From contig WEDG01000220.1 of NCBI GenBank assembly GCA_017591395.1, positions 88,860 through 152,859 of the forward strand: 64,000 nt of DNA, written 5' to 3'. Shown here piece after piece: positions 11,201-24,708 of this stretch. The translations under genes were made by a program, and so were the position numbers. Numbering within the stretch: the stretch's first letter is position 1; every line of letters begins with the position of its first letter. The notes under the pieces are model-generated. The model worked only from the letters and a program-made list of their open reading frames with translations, made no database searches and had not been told where the DNA came from. The stretch is from Schistocephalus solidus (lineage: Eukaryota; Platyhelminthes; Cestoda; Diphyllobothriidea; Diphyllobothriidae).

Positions 11201-14200
11201 CCAATTAGTATGCGTGGGGCTATTGTGTCTACTAGCCCAGGCCGTATCGGCCGTTGGGTGGCGTGTTCAATTGCCGATAGGGCAGCTACACGCGCACACA
11301 CGCTCGTGTGTCCAGCCTGAAGTCGGTCAAGTGGCTGCAGGTCAGCGAGTCTGGAGAAGTGAATGACCTTGAGACGGTGCGGTCCCGAAAAAGGACACCG
11401 GACATCGCAGTGACGCCCATCGAAAACACACCCCTCACCTGGAGGATCATGCTACAATCGCAGGAGTACGAAGTACGCGGTTATATTGCTGATGACAACC
11501 GTCGTATGCTTATGCAAAATCAGAGCAGAACCTTAAAAGTCCCATGTTGGCTGGTTCAGTGCAGTTGCGGGTAGGAGTGGTAGCAACGACTGCCAGTAAA
11601 TTGCACCTCATAATAAGCCCCCGTGGGGGTTTAAAACTATTAAGATGCGCAATCATTCGTGGCTTAGAAGGTTGTGAGCTGATCGGGGTAATTCAATCCT
11701 ACTCAGAGCTGACGCTCAGGCTGCAATGACTCCTCAAAATGACCTCCACGTAAAGCAAGACCACCTCATCAAAGAATGGTAGGTACCGCGTTAGGGTTCA
11801 AAAAACTGTCATTACCAACGGCGGCAAAGGTGCCACAAAGAAAAAGCTCACCCATAGGCGCCATTGGATATGAGTTTTATAATATCAAAGTCGGCCTCAC
11901 ACGGCCGCCGACGAAAAATGTAGGGTAAAGAAGGCGGCGGCGGCCGGTTGTCAGCAGTTCTGTCTTCCACGGCGTCAGCATTTTTCGCCAAATCAGTGAG
12001 GACTTGAGCGGTGGAGGAAGGTGCGGTAGCCTCCGCGAGAGTTTCTTGCTGTTCCGGGGCAGCTAAACCTACAGGGATCAAAGGACCGTAAAAGCCTCCA
12101 GAGCGAGTAATGATAATAAATTCTGGAAACATGAAGGTTAGGTTTAATCTCCAACAAGATTGAAAGCAACCAAAACGATAAAGGTCGCAAGGCCTTATTA
12201 TAGTCGATTGATGATGATTGGGGAGACGGTAAAAAGGAAGAGCATGACCAAACGGACAAACCTTCAGTTGAGGGTTTGCTGAGACCCAACTTTGACATAA
12301 TGTAGCGCGGAACGTCGGCAGAGATTACGTCGTTTTCCTGGACGGAGCTGGAACCTGTAAGGTGGTGCTGTCTCACCTGACTTTCAGCCACCTCCAACAT
12401 CTGGTAGAACTCGCAGGGGTCAAACTCGAGACATTCGAGAAGCCGGGCGGGCCGCGATATGATGAGCAGAAGACGATGGACTATACCGGTGACCGGAATA
12501 ACGGAGTTTGGGTCTTTGACGCGCGCCTAGTATAGAAAGAAGAAAGTAGTTCGCTAGAGATGCTGAAAACAAAACCGTTATCCCTGCCATCCCATGACGC
12601 AGTCCACTTCACGTCGGAGGATCCACATCACAGGGCCAAACAATGGTCTTGTAGGGCGAACTCATAGACAAAGGGAATAGCTCGACTCGCCCAAGACCGA
12701 TCGAGTTGATAATCAGCAATATTCAAGAAACTGCTACACCGTAATTTATGTGCATACGTTCGGCCTGAACACCGAAAACAATCTACAATCCCGATAAGTG
12801 ATCTTATTTTCTCGAGATGTTGAAAAATACGAAAATAAGCGAAATAAGAGATGGACTTCAGATGGAAATCAAAAGTACGAAGATTCGGGGCGGGGGGTTA
12901 TTCATAACTTCTGCGCCTGGGATAGAGATCAATAATAGTCATTAAGGGGTTTGATAGGCGATATGGCGAAAACCATGTCGGGTTAGAAGAAAAGATTTTT
13001 ACCTTATCAAATTCAGGAATTGGGCGCGAATCATCCCGCAGCATTAGCTGTAAAAACGCAGGTGGGTTTAGGTGAGCATCCGAGAAATGCGAACTCCGGA
13101 TCTCAAGAGGAAGGATGTCGCAAAGTGGATGTGCAGTTGCTAAGGAAGTGTCAGGCTGAACGTACCCCATGCTAATGGGCTTTTGAATTTGAGCCGACAT
13201 TTTTTAAAATGTACATACGCTGACCCAGTTTTCCCATTAGATACCGCAAACGATGTCTGCACCGCTTCGGATAAAAAACGCCGCAATTTTGCGACGCATT
13301 CACGGACGACCGTTCATGATGTCGACAGTTGTAGCTTACGGTTACTATGTATCTTTTGTTTTCTTCTGTTGCTATCTCTTTTGCGTACCAATTTTAGCTA
13401 CAATGAATGGAGGCCTTTTAAGTATAATTTTTTAAATGATACTTTCAAAATAAAGCGTATCGCTCGCTTCGTCTCTCAAAACAACAAGATTATTATTCGT
13501 GCTAATGAGCATTTTCCTCCTCACCAAGATCAATTCGCTGTCGAATAATCCGGGTAAGCATGACAGGAAAACGGGATCGCCGAAGCAAAAATTTCAGTCG
13601 CCTGAAGTTTCAGAGTTCTTATTTTTCACAAAAAAAAACTACTTTTGACCGCCGCGGTTGGCGCAATAAAAGCACTCAAGAAGTCAAAGCAATATCTAAA
13701 ATCCTTGAAACATGGCGTGTGGGCGCCTAACCCCTTGTCGTTCATTAGCACAGAAAGACACTGCCATATTCATTTGTGGATGACCACTAACTGATCAGTT
13801 ACGGGACTCACTCCTCCTGTTCTGCATTGGACTCACCCTTGAGCCTAACAAGCAGCCTTACGGTGGTATAGACAGAAGAAAATTACCGACAAAGACAAGG
13901 GAGACTTGAATGGCCATTTCTGGTTTATTAGTCGTCATCAGCCAGTCATCCCTAGCCCCAGGCAGTGCATAACCCAACCCGCGACCTGTTGGTTAGAAAT
14001 CCAAAGCTCTAACCAACTGCGCTGTAGGGATGCCTTGTATGGCCAACTAAACAGTACATTGGAATAGGAACCGCCCTGGCCGCTTAAAATAAATGATCGA
14101 ACGGGAAATTTCAGGAAGGGTAAATATAGCCGTGTCTTGACGCTACCACTTACTTTAACATAAACCTAAAGCGTGACCCTAGCCCTTCTCTTAACCCTAA

Positions 14201-17200
14201 AGTTTGTTGGCAGCGTCGGCATATTGGAAGGGGTTGGGTGCCAACATTGTGGATCGGAGCTGCTTGTGAACTTCGAGCAGCGCTTTTGGCTTTGAAAGCG
14301 ACGATCCGATTTGCTTCATAGTTTTATACTGCTGTATTCACTGCTGTTCTCCACGCAGGTCGGTCCTGGGTGAATTCCCTCCAGGTCTCCGGGTTTTATT
14401 TCGCATCGCTTCAGAGAAGTCTTCCACGTGTCCCTGTAGCTTCGCGTTTGTCCTCCCTGTCGGCGAGCATCCGTAGCTACATCACCGTAGAACAGTCATT
14501 TGTGTAATCACTTGTCGTCCATCCTCATGAAATGCCGCTCCATCGCACTTGTAGTTGCCTCAAATGGCATAAAAGCAGAGTATGCTGGTCCGACCAGAGA
14601 CTCCTGTGTCCGGAATCCTGTTTTGCCATCTCAGTTTCAGTATTCTGCAGAAGCAGGTGAGATAGAAGTGATTTGCGTTTCCTGGCTTCTTTGGCTTAGA
14701 TGGTCCAGGTATCTGCTCCATGCACGAGTGTCATCAAGACGACGACTGCATGGATCTTTAGTTCAATGTGTATTTGAAGGCCGCTGCGATTCCACCTAGA
14801 GGCTTACGGCCGACCGAATTTCTTGCTGACTTTGGAGATCCGCTGGGCAACTCCGTCATCGGTTTTGGTGCTGCGTACTGCCTAGGTAGATGAAATTTTC
14901 CGCTGCTTTACGTTGGGTGCCGTTGATAGTGATTTAGTGGGAAATGCATTCATTGTTGCATGACGACGGAAGGGAATGCCTTGTATGGCCGCCTAAACAG
15001 GACACAGGAATAGGAATCGCCCCGCCCACTCAAGAAGGGAAAATATGCCCGTGTCTTAAAACTAACAGTAACCCTAATAAAAAACTAAACTGTCCCCTTA
15101 ATCCTAATCCTAGCCCTACTCTAAACCTCATCCCTACAGTTAACACGAGATTTACCCTAACCCTTAGCCTAATCATGACCCTAACCCCAACTCCGACCGT
15201 AACCTCAAACTTAAACCTAACCCTCACCTTAATCCTAAACATAATTTTCTTGGAACTTAGCGCAAAGCCATAGGTATTGTGGATGGTCCCTTTTTCAGTG
15301 CCTTGTTTAGGCTGCCATACAAGGCATCCTTACCCACTGCACCACGGACTCGTTGGCTTGGCGGATTCGATCGGGAATATTGAAAGTGATGGATGGATGC
15401 TCTTCGATTGGTTACGGGACGCACTCGTCCTGTAAGCCAGAAATGGTAATCCCAGTCTCCTTGCCTTTGTCGGAAGTGTTTTTCTACTGCCCCAATCGCC
15501 TAATTCATCGGTTCTCAGATCCGTTTGTCAGATTCCCTCAGGAAAAGGTGCTCCTTAACATGAAACAACTTCGAGGACGGCATCTCTCAAGCATATTTTC
15601 ACACTACACAAATCCCGAGTCAAAAAATGGATCCACAGTGTAAAGTAGCCAGTTTTTAGGACAAGGTTAAGAAAAGAATAAGCAAATAAATTTGACCGTC
15701 CTCCAGGTGCAGATAGTTTACCAACACCATGAGGTATGCGAGTAGCGGTATACAAACCGCGTTCAGTGCTACGAGATCCTGCAGGTTACGCAGAAAAAAA
15801 ACAGAAGTAAGAAACAAAATAGTACACCCTGTTTACGACCGGTGGCTGCACACTATCCGTAAGCTTACGAGCTTAAGATTACGACAGTCTGACCCAAGGC
15901 ATCTCAGCGGTTCAGGAAGTACGTGAAGCCTGAGTACTGAATTTTCGAAATAAACTGCGTTCTTCCTGCAGTCCAGTCTCAGCCATAAGCTCAGCACTGA
16001 TGCGGCATCACACGAGTCCGTGTTTTGAAACATTTCGCACTGATTGCCCGCATATGCCCTAGCGGGCATCACTGGCAGAAGCTCAGTTAACCCTCTATGG
16101 AATCAATCGATGTGATTTCCCCCATTATAACACTCGAAACTTGTCAAAGGCGTAAGCAAGACTGGAAAAAAAAACACGCAAAGCGGCAAGGCCGACCTCC
16201 TCGACCAGCTTGTTCAGGCTTTCCGTCAGCTCAAAGAAGTAACGGCAGGTGATAAGGCCGGAGAGTGCCTTGTCCAGACAGTCGCGAGCCAGTTGGAGGA
16301 CCTGTGCACGAACAAAGCGCGCCACCGCGGAGCAAGCAACTGAGTCCTCGTCCTGCTCCAGTTCGGTGCAGAGTTGAGTCAACCGCTCCTGCATCTGTGC
16401 AGACGCCTGTAGAGGAGAGGGTGAAAATAGGTTATTGGTTGAGTGCAGAGAGGGCGCGCGCGTATGGAAGCATGAGGACACAGGCGGGCCTCGAAACAAA
16501 GTCAGTGAGAACTCGCCCCCCCCCCTCCACGTCTAATAAGTGCACACGCCACCATAACTAAAATGAGTCCCTATTTGTGTAGCCCGATTTAGTCCTTACT
16601 CTCGACGGGCTGATGCATCTTCACGTACGTGCACACGAATAAGAAGAGGCACTAACCGCCACTTGCTCCCTGCCCCCTTCCACTATCACGTACGATTGAC
16701 GTTTACTGTTAACTTGGCAGCCACCACAGCTACTCCCACAATAGTGACCACCACCACAGCAGAGCTCCCAGTTGTTCCAAAGTTGGCATAGCATGCTTGA
16801 AAATATGTGTATGCATGCGCACTAGACCAAAATACCACACGTGATTTCGCATGGTTTTGTTAGCCGCAATTATACACTGCAATAGGCCTAATTGGTTTCA
16901 AATTTGCAATTTACTGTCGAGGGGGGCTTGGAGACCATTGCGGAAGACGAAATGCATTCTAAAAGTACACATCAAAGAATCTACAGAAAGCTATTGCTTT
17001 CCACTTTTATGCGACTTCACAATGTCATTGGCAGTTTGGAATGTTCACAAAGGGCCAGTTTATAGGAGACCTGAAAGCAGATTTCACTTAAAGTGCGCTC
17101 TCAAACTACTCTGGTTGGCGTTAGAAATCGAAGAGAAGTCATATAGACAGGCAGTTATGGCCCACGAAAGCCGAGGTCCAGTATTGTTCATCGTCAGTCA

Positions 17201-20200
17201 AGTGGAGAATCATGGGTTACCTGACTGTTATGTGTGTGTGTGTGGATTACTAATACGACACTCCGCATCAGGACATGGGAATAGGAGCCGACCGTAACAT
17301 AGATAGCCTGTGATGGCTGGTTGATGACGGCTAATAAGTCAGAAATGGCCATACCAGCCTCTCTTGTCTTTGTCGGTCATGCAAGTTGAACTTAGGGCCA
17401 GAGTCAAGATTTGGTTTAGGATACGGGAATATTTACCGTTCCCGCAGTTTAGCGGGAATAACGGGATAAAGTTCCCATACCCGCTTCCTATCGGATAGGG
17501 GGCCATGTTAAGTAATCCCGACCGCTTTCTGCCCATAAGTGATTTGACCGAATCCATAGTGCAGGTTCACGGATGCAGGCGTCTAGTGCAGGCGGTCGCC
17601 GGGAAATCGCCCAGAAAAACAAAGAGCCAGAGATGCGATTGCTATTCGCGGCTACCTAGACCTCCGACCTGATAGTCATGCGTTCCGGCCGCCTTTCATC
17701 TTGAGTGAACACGCAGAGATTGGTGGTGCTGTAAGTCCCTTTATTGTCAGGGAGCATAGCAAGTAGGAGGGCTAGTGAGATAAGACTAATGAAAACCTAC
17801 CTACGGTTAAACGGACTACGAGAAACCGTGAAGTGGCCAGGTATTGGAAAAAAACCGGACAAGTGCAAGATATCAGCCAGCTGCACTTGGTAGAAGGGCT
17901 TGTATACAAGCAGTCAACCGCAGGCAGGTTCTTTCTCTGGCCCAGCGGAAGAGGGGTGTGCCGCAGTGCGGCCGAGCAGATGGGTTAATCGGCTCCCATA
18001 ACAAGTCCATCCCAGGTTCTGACTGAAAAGGGCAGTCGGCGCAATGAGGGAATAAACCTTAGTTCTCGGCTAGTAGCCATTGCTAGAAACCGCGACTCTA
18101 CGTAAAAACCCTCATAAGAGGCACCAGGAGACAGGTAGTACATGTACAGCAGGCTCATATGGAAGAAAAGCTAGTTGCAAGATGGTGACCTACCTTTGGA
18201 AAGCGTTCACGATAGACATGATTCAGCAGAAAGACGTCCTGCTCGAAGGGTGTGCTAGACCGCAAGGGACTAAAGTGAAAACAAACAAAAAGGAATGAAG
18301 ACATAAGACGATGCTAAACCGGCAGGCAACGTTAAAGCAGTCATCAAAAGTCAAACTTCCAGAGATGCGTCGTGGTAAAAGAGTACCCTAAAAGGAGCCC
18401 GGTGTAATCAGACCACAAATAAAATAAAAACGGCGTTATCGTAGCCTGTGGAAAGACTGACGAACTAGCGCTCGCACATATATGATCGAGGGAATAGGGG
18501 TCTTCCTACCTTTCATTAGACGAATTGAGGCGTCACTAGTGTTTTGATTGGCCCCTGTCCCCTATACTCGTTGCTTCTTTTTTGACGCTTGAAACTCGAA
18601 TAAGAGTTGGAAGGCCCTGATGAATAAAGACCTGATTCCGGCGAACGAACAGCCTTCTTTCAATGAAAGAGGCTGCTGATATGGTTTCCTGGAATTCTTG
18701 GACTCGAAAGTGAAGGTCTTTATCCACTCCTCTAGCACAACAGCAGCATCTTAATGTTCCAGGATAGTTTAAGGGAAAAGAGGCTGATCCCAGGGAAAAA
18801 TGCGCTATTTCGTGTTGATGAGTAGGAAGAGGCAAAATACGAAGAGACGTAATTCTGGTAGCTTTACTACACCCTGCGGCTCCGTAGGTCAAGGGTCAGT
18901 GTTGTGTAGAGGCCAGGTCATGTGTGGCACGCATATATGGGCTTTAAGCCTTTTCAGTCGCTGCATTCGATCCCGCCACCTATCTTCTTCACTTTAGTTT
19001 GGCACTGTACTCAGGTAGGTGAGGGAGGAGAGAGCGCGGTAGATGCAGCGGAATTTTACTAGCACAATAAACTGAATCACGCGCAAGTCACCGTTCCCTA
19101 CGCCCGCCATGATGCGTGCCGCACAGTGGACAACGTCGCTTGCGCAGTCCTGCCAATTATGAGATTCATGGCTAGCACCGAATTAACACAATGCGGTGAG
19201 TGTGAGAATAACGAACTTAGGTGAAGTGTAGACCAAACTGACCTCTCCCAGTGCTGCAAACTCTTCGATAAGATAATTTTGGGAGATTTCTGAGAATCTA
19301 GTAATTGGGGTTACTGTGGGGGAACTCGATGTCTGTAATATGACCATGAAATAAAATTGCTTCGCACGTCACAGCACACACGTGCGCACAACACACGCGT
19401 TGACCCCGGTAAGAGGCGAATGAAACCGAGACCAGAGAGTGAACTTGTTTACAACACAACATTTATCATCCATCCCCGATCAGGCGCTTCTGTTTCATAC
19501 AAGCACCTGACATCAGTTCTAAAAATAAACACGAGCCACAGCTTGAGTTGCAACCAGCAGTAATGAAGGGGAACAAAACAGCGACAATTCAATTAGGCCG
19601 GATCCAACAATAATTAACTAGGGGGCGTTAGGTCGGACTGGAATACTAGCTAGGCCGTATCTGGCCTAAAGGCCGGAGTTTGCCGACCTCTGATCTAGAT
19701 GAACACAGATTGCAACATTACCTAAGACTCTTCGAGCGTTGTCTGAAAGCGGTCAAATTAAAAGTGGTCGGAGCGAAGGTCGGTGAGCAGGGGGGTACTC
19801 GTTCTCCACTAAGGTAGAGGGGTTCTGAGACCTTGGTTGGGGTCATAGGACCGGCACTCAGGGTTTGCCCGGGGCTGAGCATCATAACCAGCGGCTGATG
19901 GAAAGAGCTGGGGACAGAAGTCACCGTCGCCTGTGCTCGGGGCGACGCCACCGATTTGCTGGCACACTTTGGGCACAGCAGGGGGGACGTTAAGGCGGCA
20001 GCGGTGGGGGGTGGCGGTTGCGGACGACGTATCGGAGTGCCGGGAGCAGCGTTCATCAGGACGGCGGTTCGACCGACGGGAGAGGCGGTACGTCCGGCAA
20101 AGTCCAGACGATTGCCAATGGGCGTGGATCGAGACGGTGGAGGTGCCTCACACGGCGTCGACAGAACTGCTGGGCTGACCGCGGTGGCAGCAGCAGAAAC

Positions 20201-23200
20201 CGTGACGGCGGCTTCGTCGTTGATGATGTTTTCAGGATTGCCTTCAGAGCAGGGGACCTGTGAAAAGAAAGCAGGCGTGGCTTTGACGACAGTTGGGCGA
20301 GCCGGTGAGCCCCCAGCGATGCCCACGGGTGAGGTGCTGCAGATGGAAAGAGGCGGTTTTGAGAGCGTGTTCGGCGTGCTCTGCCCGGAGGGCGCGGTTG
20401 CACCTGACTGCTTTGGAGTGGGAGAATCGCAAGAGTCGGAGAAATGCACAGGACTGCAGCAGTAAAAGGGGAACATGGAAGCCTGTTGAAGTAGAGCAGG
20501 GTGGCGGAGAGGTGCAGGGATGGCGGCGGTGGCGGACGATTGTTGGCTCTGGATGTTCTCCTTCGAGGAATAATGACTCTGTGATCAATTGGTGAGAAGG
20601 AAAAAAGCAGTACTAGCGCGTTAATGGAGAGGACAAGCAAAGGAAGGTTAGGTGTATCATATAAGCTCAAAATATATTTCTAGCTGTAAGATAGCGAATA
20701 ATTTTCTAAGGAAATTAAAAAAGCAAATTTATGTTAAAATAAATGAAACATATATAGAGAGGATGTACCGAAACAGTACTGCTGCCGGGGGTATTCGTGC
20801 CATAACCGGAAGACGGCAGGGAAGCCAGGGACCAGCGACGATTCTCTGATAACCTAAACGAAACACGTTAATACTCACTGATGCAAAAAGTTGCAATACT
20901 GTTGCCAGCTGGGTTACTGTGAGCCGTAGGAAAAAATAGCACATTTAAAAAGTCTAAAAGATCTTCTCGTATCTGCAGGACTTCAAAATTGTCGGCTTAC
21001 TAGTTGATTTCTAAGGAGAAAACTTCAGCCAGATGTATTACCTAGATAAAAACGTGTTAAATTTGACCTATATGGTCCCCTAAACAGGACAAATGAACAG
21101 GTAGGGCCCGCGATACAGGTATCTTCAGGTCAAGTTCAAGGGGAAATGGGTAAGGTGTATAGCTAAGGTTAGAGTTAAGGGTAGGGTCAGTGTTAACTGC
21201 AGAGTTAGGGTTGCCAGTATGGCTAGGATTGAGGTTTATATTAGGGTTAGGATACAGGAATGTGTACCCTGCCTGTAATTATGCACAGGGCCACCTTTAC
21301 TACTTGGGCCGTGCCTTCCTGTATATTTTTAGGGGTTACAGGCAATGCCCCTGAGGATTCTATATATGTAAAGTATCTTTTGCATATTTACAATCAGTAT
21401 AAAGTTGCAGACAGTTAACATGTGTTAACAGTTAACATGTGTTCAAACGAATTTTCGCTGCTGAATGCGAAGCAGTACGAAAGGATAGCATAGAGCTATT
21501 TTTAGAGGACCGTTTAAGTAGTCCTTACCGAAATCCGCAAAAATCCCAAGACATTGAAGAGCAGCAAACTCGAGGGTGAGAATGCATCAACTGCTAGACC
21601 AAAGAGCAGACAATGCGCCCACAGGACTCCACAGGAGCCGCACAACGACTCCCGCAAAAAAATAACTTGCGCGGGCGCGCATTCTCTGAGTGCACTCTGC
21701 GTTACGGCGTAGGAGCTTTCGATCTCGAGGTACTGTGCACGCGGTGAGCGATGAAACAATGTCAGCGATTAATTCATAAATGGACCAAGGCAGACGCGTC
21801 AGCTACAGAATTGGTTAAGCGCTGGGAAATGCTTCACTGTTTACATCAAACGCAATAAAAATGCAGAGACACAACGAGGCCTGACCAAACATATGAAACC
21901 AAATTTAAGGAATTTTACCACGGTTATCGGTGGTCCGCGACCGTGCGGGTAGTTGGCTTCACTGCTAAATTCGACTCCGTTTATCGTGAGCCGTCGTGGC
22001 AGATACCGGGGCTAGACGACGCAAAGGGAGATAAGTATAGTTGTGACCAGGGCCTACTATCACTCCAGCTCGAACAAACACCTTGTCAGCAATGATCTCC
22101 CGTAAAGGTTCAACGACGCGCAACTATCAAAACTACAAAATAACGTGTTTCGAATGAAATGGATCGCCAAATCAGTAGATTTACCCACCTATGTCGCAGA
22201 AAGCATAGTACCATCAAAGGGCGTGCTGTGGAAGGAAAAATTAGCCCCCCGGCGATCCACAATTTGAGGGAGATAGTTTACTTAATGAGGGATACTTCGA
22301 GACAAGTATACAGATTTTGCCACGAATGAGTCAGCCCGTAACTACTCTGCTAAAATTGCAAGGAAACCTCGGGCCCGCTAAAGAAAGACGGCTGAGGTGG
22401 TTTGGACACATTCTTCGCCACCCACCATATAATCCAACCGGAGTAGTTTTAAATCCAAAGCTGTTCGCAACTGTAGCGAGGAAAAGGTGACCTGTAACGC
22501 GAGTTCAATGCAGCCCGTGGCTTTCGGATTCTGGGCATTCTCTTTTTGATGCTGGCGAAGAAGGAAGATTGTACACAGTATATGAGCTGAGCATAAGGCC
22601 CGTCACGCCGACAAGATTCGCCGTGATCAAAGGCCTACACCACGGAAGAGTTAGCAATGAAATAAGCTCCCAGATAAGAGCGTCATTGATTCGAATTGTA
22701 ACAGTAACCTTGACTGGGCAGGACTACCGGAAGAAAGCATGCGCTCTTACGATGACGGCGTAATACCACCGAAATTTCGCAAAAACGACAGGGTTTCATA
22801 AGGTCAGGCCGAAAAAGCATGCCGACGCAAATGCACACGTGCATACCATGGCAGATGTGTTCCACAGAAAATTATCGTCATTATCAAGGCCTATTACAGC
22901 TCAACCACTGCGCGAGTGTTGGTCCGCAACAATCTTTCACAACCATTGAGTATTCGGTTTGGCGTTGGACAAGGTTGTATCCTATCGCCCATTCTGGTTA
23001 ACTACGCTATCGACTGGATTCTTGGGAAGAAGACGGTATTGAGCTTGCACCCGGACGCTGGCTGACTGATCTTGACTATGTCGATTATATCGCCTTACTA
23101 ACTTCAAGCTTTGGTGATCTGCAGTCTACGGTGTCGCAGGTGAATGGGGTCGCTAAATCAGTCGGCTTGTCCATGAACGCGGGGGAGACCAAGGTGTTTT

Positions 23201-24677
23201 CAAGCTGTATCTCTGCCCAGGAGAAGGCAGCTATCGAGATTAATGGCTCTCAACTTGAAGATGTAGACAGTGTCAAATACCTCGGGTGAGCTAGCTGCAG
23301 GATGGATCGGGTAAGGATCAAATTGTCTTCCGAATCGATGCTGCTCGTCGGGTTTTCTGAAGCCTTAGAAAGTGCCTGTGAACACGACGAGACATTTCCA
23401 TCGCCACAAAGATTTGCGTGAACCGTGCATCCGTCCGGTCGGTCCTCCTGTACGGTTGTGAATGCTGGGCTGTGCGCGTGGAAGATGAGGGAAAACTGGA
23501 GGCACTTGACCACCACTACTTGAGGACCATCCTCCGAGTGAAGAACACCGACTTCATCTCAAATGAAGTAGTCCGCACTCGCTGCGACAGCATTGCAAGG
23601 ATCTCCCAGGCCATCCAAGAAAGACGACTGAGGGTGGTTGAAACACGTTCTTCATCGCCTACCTTACGAGCTCAGTGATACTGTCCTTGGTCCGGCCCCA
23701 CTACACAATTGGAGGCGTCGAAAAGGGGTTCAACTCAAAACCTGACCCAATAAAGTTCATCAAGACATGGAAGTTGTTCTTGGGCCCTTGCTATTCGGTG
23801 TCCATCGTTGGCGAAGAGAATGGATTGAGCTGACGTGGATCGTCACGCGTGGAGAGGCACAATCCATGACATCATCAAGGCCAGCTAGATCAGGCATTAT
23901 CGCAGTCGTAACAAGTGCAAGTACCATGACATCACGGTAGGAAACAACTACGGCCCACGGAGCTGGCGACATGGGAAGGCCTCATTGGCTCGTGATGCAT
24001 AGACGGGTTGAGAAAGAGAAAGAGAGAGAGATGGAAAGAGAGACTCTGGATGAGGAAGACGTGTGGAAATTAGCGAAAACAGCGTGGAAAGTAGGCTGTG
24101 GGGACAAGAGTAGGTAACTGCTTGATGAGACAAGACAGCCTGTAAGAGTGACTTACTGCACTCCTAGCAGACAGAAATTACTTGTTCAAAAACAGCTCAT
24201 CGTGGAACGCAAACACAGCCGATAACGCACGTTATTTGATGACCAGCTGGTAAATACGCAGGTGGGTAACAGGAGACCGGCGTTGAAGATTGGTTGGCTG
24301 GACGGAGGCGCAGTATTACATCAAATGAAATCTACGACTGTCGCGTAGGGTAATTCATGACGGCTCAGCTACTTGGAGCGTCTTGTTTATGTTACTCAAA
24401 AGAAAAATAAGACTCAAAATTTCCACGGTCGCAGACACTATTATTTTAAAACGCACTTCCCGTTAATAGGTCAAAACGTTACTGTGGGGTATGAGTTCTG
24501 AAATACACGTTTAAATAATAGCAAGTTCAGAAAAAAAACAGTATAAAGGAACCAAACCAAAGCCGAGAAGACAAGGATATGGTCGAGCGCTGCGAGTAGT
24601 CGGCCAGGGTACTTGATTGTCGAGTTATCAATCCAATTGGTCATGAGCATTGATGCGGAGGGGGGGGGGATGGTGCT

Positions 24678-24708
<31 letters not shown>

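Larger units (their letters stand above)
12527..16196 (-). other. MAST intron 7 (3.7 kb), rich in repeats
   Basis: It contains an unidentified open frame (12898-13200) beside an AT-rich stretch, SINE S2 (13800-14036), a half foldback (14029-14203), an antisense retroelement fragment (14240-14955), a complete foldback (14974-15330) and SINE S3 (15400-15495). These units sit nearly edge to edge. From 15500 to 16120 nothing is recognised. Confidence 0.7.

Noticed and set aside
12353..12375. 22-nt GT...AG stretch as a real micro-intron
   Set aside because: Removal shifts the frame into an early stop, whereas reading through gives ...[12 protein letters not shown] in frame.
13183..13548. 121-codon plus-strand frame with a hydrophobic stretch
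   Set aside because: The AT-rich sequence and the Leu/Phe/Cys run fit low-complexity translation, and no start context or family supports it.
13971..14022. Functional tRNA-Arg gene
   Set aside because: The tRNA-like head has no closed acceptor stem and runs into a SINE body shared with other copies.
15065..15245. CCCTAA-like words as a true telomere or chromosome end
   Set aside because: The words are degenerate, enclosed by inverted arms, and the unit recurs at several interior places, so it is a dispersed repeat.
16851..17297. 148-codon plus-strand open frame
   Set aside because: It has no similarity, unlike composition in its two halves, and a late (GT)n run. It lies in a kinase intron and looks like chance.
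19956..20465. 169-codon plus-strand frame
   Set aside because: It is the complement of a GC-rich MAST exon whose minus-strand frame is fixed by splice phase and by the RSKSLS-SPLR junction.
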